This document shows positions 6,901-8,268 of a DNA stretch of 8,268 nucleotides, one piece after another. The notes beneath the pieces are model-generated. The model did no database searches and had not been told where the DNA came from. It saw nothing but the letters and a program-made list of their open reading frames with translations. Numbering within the stretch: position 1 is the stretch's first letter; each line of letters starts with the position of its first letter. The translations under genes were made by a program, and so were the position numbers. Source of the DNA: an uncultured Clostridia bacterium (GTDB lineage: Bacteria > Bacillota > Clostridia > Oscillospirales > CAG-272); assembly GCA_947624945.1 (NCBI GenBank), contig CANQMJ010000112.1:1-8268 (forward strand), read 5' to 3'.

Positions 6901-8017
6901 CGCTCATGTCACCGTACCATTTGTACACCCACCACGCACCGTTGCCCTGATTCGTGCCGGCGGCGAGGTCGTTGAGATTGTTCGCCTGATGCCAGAACGG
7001 GAGACAGCCGTATACCTCGCAGTCCTCGAGTCTCGCTATCCAGTTGACGAGCCTGCCCGGAACGCCGCAGTCGGCGAAGTCCGCGTACTCGTTTATCACG
7101 ACCGCCGCCTCGTCGATGTCGAGCTCGCCGCAGATGCGTCTGTAATCGTTTATGTGGTCGTCCATCGTCGAAAGACTGCCGACGGACAGCTCGTGCCACG
7201 TTATGACGTCCGGCATGCAGTCGTTTTTGACGCAGAACGACAGAAACTCACGCATGCCGTCGTGACCTCTGTAAACGGCGTCGTTCGGACCTGCAACGGA
7301 CGCGCCCGGATCGGCGGACTTTATCGCGTCATAGTATATCTTCCACGCCGCGTTGAAGTTCGCAACTCCGTTGACGGGCGTGCCTTCATTGATGGGGATA
7401 TAAACTATTCGGCTGTCGATGTCGGGGAAGCGTTCGCGCACACCGTTTTTCCACTCGACGACTGCGGGTGCGATAACATTTTCAAGCACGTCGCCGTAGT
7501 CGTGGGCGTCGGCGGTGACGCCGAACACGCCGTAGTAATTGGAGCAGTACATCTGCACCTGTTCGCCGCCCGCCTCGAAAAATTCGACCGCGACGTCGAG
7601 TGCGTCGCCGTACGGATGCTCTGTGCCGAGCGCGCCCTTTGTCGCGAGTACTTTGGGTCTCAGCGGCATCAGCGTGTTGACGTCTGGCACGCCCTCGTCG
7701 CTTATGCCGTAGAGGAAACCTGCGCTGCCGTGTACGATATCGTGACTGTGATTGCTCATATCGACTGTGAGCGTCGGCAAATTCCCGCTCGGATGTGACG
7801 GCATATCGCTGTTATCGTCATCGTCGACAATGCCGGTCGTGTCCGCCGTGTCTGCGGCGGACGTGACATCATCGACGGGCGACGTCGATATTTCTGCCAA
7901 ATCGGACGACGTGTCACGCACGTCATCGTTCCGCGTGCATCCGACCGACAAAGGCAACAACATCGAGATCGCAGCGGCGAGCGATACCGACTTACAGAAT
8001 AATGAAAAACTGCGCAT
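3956..8017 (-). CDS. Surface lipoprotein glycoside hydrolase (clan GH-A-like) with multiple carbohydrate-binding modules
   Basis: The 1353-residue protein begins with a hydrophobic signal peptide ending LPLSVGC, so Cys27 is the probable lipidated residue. An Asp/Ser/Thr-rich linker (28-80) follows. The catalytic domain (about 81-375) resembles GH39-like clan GH-A barrels. IPINEG (207-212) supplies a candidate acid/base Glu211, VITWHEL (271-277) is a middle-strand motif, and VVINEYADF (306-314) supplies a candidate nucleophile Glu310. A beta-sandwich follows (about 376-485). Three modules beginning with EAEDA (502-506, 656-660, 786-790) are CBM6/CBM35-like and end near 645, 776 and 930. Then come a bacterial-repeat domain (about 941-1020), a CBM4/9/22-like module (about 1045-1265, FSNGDFS at 1052-1058) and a C-terminal Ig-like domain (about 1266-1353). 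It should be anchored outside the membrane, binding and cutting a glycan. The substrate cannot be read. GGAGGTG (8031-8025) seven bases before the ATG fixes the start. Modular boundaries are approximate. Confidence 0.82.
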   Translation of the reverse strand: MRSFSLFCKSVSLAAAISMLLPLSVGCTRNDDVRDTSSDLAEISTSPVDDVTSAADTADTTGIVDDDDNSDMPSHPSGNLPTLTVDMSNHSHDIVHGSAGFLYGISDEGVPDVNTLMPLRPKVLATKGALGTEHPYGDALDVAVEFFEAGGEQVQMYCSNYYGVFGVTADAHDYGDVLENVIAPAVVEWKNGVRERFPDIDSRIVYIPINEGTPVNGVANFNAAWKIYYDAIKSADPGASVAGPNDAVYRGHDGMREFLSFCVKNDCMPDVITWHELSVGSLSTMDDHINDYRRICGELDIDEAAVVINEYADFADCGVPGRLVNWIARLEDCEVYGCLPFWHQANNLNDLAAGTNQGNGAWWVYKWYGDMSGETLRVSSKNTTAEGLYGVAASDGAKRSVSAIFGGADGSIEIELDALDKSDIFGSADRVHVKIEATYFTGYHGALYEPSVVLDGVYPVKGGKVSVCLDDAVFSTAYRLTVTCTDEAVSTPAVGAYRAVYEAEDAEFSGSVIIDSQESPLEYPKYFCSGGMRVGGIDSDGDGITYTVYVPVDGLYRLDFIYGNGVGSTRNNSSTHKPKNISQSLSVDGAVSELYLPNTLFYSMEGSTERYYDLKAGYHTVSVMFSGDAGGFHDALYVTYAGAYGCGEPSYNKVFEAEDAVFLDGGEHSPAAGEECVILPAQNNDDARGGVRFLVDVGDGGIYHMIFRCRAGHDGAVRVFIDNTNVTFDSLAAKADVSASDEWQDVPVTLYLRRGINIVDVGADVDIELDCMRVFESGLDLTETVEAEDADGVFSTSESDGVVYVSEMDADGEYLEFHVNTDRAGLYKLGFSYSNDDLCGTHSYNIKIVDRDAAVYVNGTLAAHLFFSNTFSDDTFLEKVITVALDEGDNVIRVCNDDRRHVLWGGSQSTPGTNVLDNFTPNFDYFTVTPATVDEAPEKIPYNVSVSSTDGGHAVADVNEAADGDTVNISIIPEGELVRVTANGRDVTDSVTPDGPDAYTVTFDVDGSDGGDVEVFVEFSMPEYLTVDVPESDSNVVEYAGRSYTLTGENMFSNGDFSDNSGTSMEQWYVGVNSAGHPTSGARMRPSIRDDGALLNMMPLSESGLLVTDSYEPRVSGNKFYFGEDLRLPDGCRHYLVEAIGEPWTSNAWNGEHSLIAFVRLEPHKDYYFSFSAYTQSGSASVRYGAVDMDSYVPNEYRIGDTLDFSGSGYFACNNGDMQNVGGDWRRYESVINSGDGDYFIFNAYWLQMCEYLCLGDFKLYRAEPVSLSKAVYADDPMSVSVGISGDVSLPDTVTVHTNDGKAVGAGVVWSDKAADIDTTAPGVYVVYGYAVLPDGLYSDGAVTVRARIVVRG

Positions 8018-8024
8018 TTCGGCG

Positions 8025-8031
8025 CACCTCC
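8025..8031 (-). promoter_or_regulatory. Strong ribosome binding site of the lipoprotein gene
   Basis: GGAGGTG on the minus strand is a near-perfect match to the 16S anti-Shine-Dalgarno sequence. It lies seven bases upstream of the ATG at 8017-8015, confirming the start that gives the signal peptide. Confidence 0.85.
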
Positions 8032-8047
8032 GAAAAACGTGATGATC

Positions 8048-8084
8048 TACTTTTAATTATACATGGTAAAATCGGCGAAATCTA
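8048..8084 (-). promoter_or_regulatory. Promoter of the lipoprotein glycosidase gene
   Basis: TATAAT (8061-8056, minus strand) is a perfect -10 box. At 17-bp spacing the -35 position holds TAGATT (8084-8079), only three of six matches. The core TGTATAATTAAAAGTA (8063-8048) nearly equals the GH31 promoter core. The start would be near 8049, giving a leader of about 31 bases with the ribosome binding site inside it. The weak -35 with repeats directly upstream suggests activation by a bound regulator. Confidence 0.65.
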
Positions 8085-8088
8085 ATCG

Positions 8089-8123
8089 TATATTGACATA
8101 ATATTTGAATATATTGACAAAAT
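8089..8123. promoter_or_regulatory. Two direct repeats spaced 21 bp upstream of the lipoprotein promoter
   Basis: TATATTGACATAAT (8089-8102) and TATATTGACAAAAT (8110-8123) match at 13 of 14 positions and start exactly 21 bp apart, two helical turns. The nearer one ends five bases from the -35 position. A partial inverted copy, TTTGTCAAT, lies at 8142-8150. This geometry fits an activator that binds as a direct-repeat dimer, as AraC-type proteins do. The alternative is that these are transposase-binding repeats at the end of the insertion element on the right. Confidence 0.5.
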
Positions 8124-8145
8124 GCCCTGTCGTTTTGTATGTTTG

Positions 8146-8268
8146 TCAATGAAGTGTTACAAAGAAATTATGTAAAAATTCACGAGGCGAAAGCCAGCCG
8201 AGAGGACGCATGGGAAAATTGTTGTATTTGTAGCTGTGAACAGCAAGCTGCTTTTTGAAATCGTTGAA
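8146..8268 (-). CDS. C-terminal fragment of a DDE transposase/integrase (IS3/IS481-like)
   Basis: The last 40 codons of a minus-strand gene are present (frame open from 8268, stop TGA at 8148-8146). The rest lies beyond the right edge. The peptide contains YKYNNFPMRPLGWLSPREFL. This matches the typical end of rve-type DDE integrases of IS3/IS481-like elements, where a Y-N-x-x-P-x-R-x-L segment and S-P-x-E/D close the catalytic core. The three acidic catalytic residues would lie upstream, outside the window. The stop codon falls inside the inverted ATTGACA copy at 8144-8150, and the lipoprotein ATG is only about 130 bases away. The element end therefore probably lies within 8060-8145. Whether it is intact cannot be judged, and the IS family assignment is uncertain. 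Confidence 0.65.
   Translation of the reverse strand, partial: FNDFKKQLAVHSYKYNNFPMRPLGWLSPREFLHNFFVTLH

Noticed and set aside
6290..7798. A 502-codon open frame on the plus strand opposite the lipoprotein gene
   Set aside because: It lies entirely antisense to a gene with recognisable domains and has no ribosome binding site. It is Arg/Val/Ala/Asp-rich, as expected of a frame mirrored from GC-rich codons. The same holds for 5159-5806 and other plus-strand frames there.

Overview
The window reads as chromosomal DNA of a fermentative, carbohydrate-degrading bacterium, most likely an uncultured member of the Clostridia (Oscillospirales-like). This is inferred from strong GGAGG-type ribosome binding sites, consensus sigma-A promoters, a TcdA protein of the Gram-positive type, a lipoprotein glycosidase with many binding modules, and GC-rich genes separated by A/T-rich, hairpin-forming intergenic repeats. 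No 16S rRNA or other marker is present, so the assignment is tentative.

Layout. The left edge (1-197, +) is the last 64 codons of a gene ending in a discoidin-like domain. A hairpin repeat follows (213-284). Next is tcdA (368-1078, +), which makes the tRNA threonylcarbamoyladenosine dehydratase from its own consensus promoter (305-333). Positions 1079-1867 hold no convincing gene. They contain three tandem copies of a structured intergenic repeat (1087-1766), a terminator for the opposite strand (1775-1804) and a long 3'-UTR hairpin (1820-1861).

The rest of the window is a two-gene carbohydrate locus on the minus strand. The upstream gene (8017 to 3956) encodes a 1353-residue lipoprotein. 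It has a clan GH-A-like catalytic domain, three CBM6/CBM35-like modules, a bacterial-repeat domain, a CBM4/9/22-like module and a C-terminal Ig-like domain. The downstream gene (3823 to 1868) encodes a cytosolic GH31 alpha-glycosidase. The likely division of labour is that the lipoprotein binds and cuts a glycan at the cell surface and the GH31 enzyme trims imported oligosaccharides. No transporter or regulator gene lies in the window. Each gene has a perfect TATAAT and a poor -35. The two promoters share an almost identical core, and the lipoprotein promoter is preceded by direct repeats 21 bp apart, which suggests activator control.

The right edge (8146-8268, -) is the C-terminal end of a DDE transposase/integrase, so an insertion element probably abuts the lipoprotein promoter.
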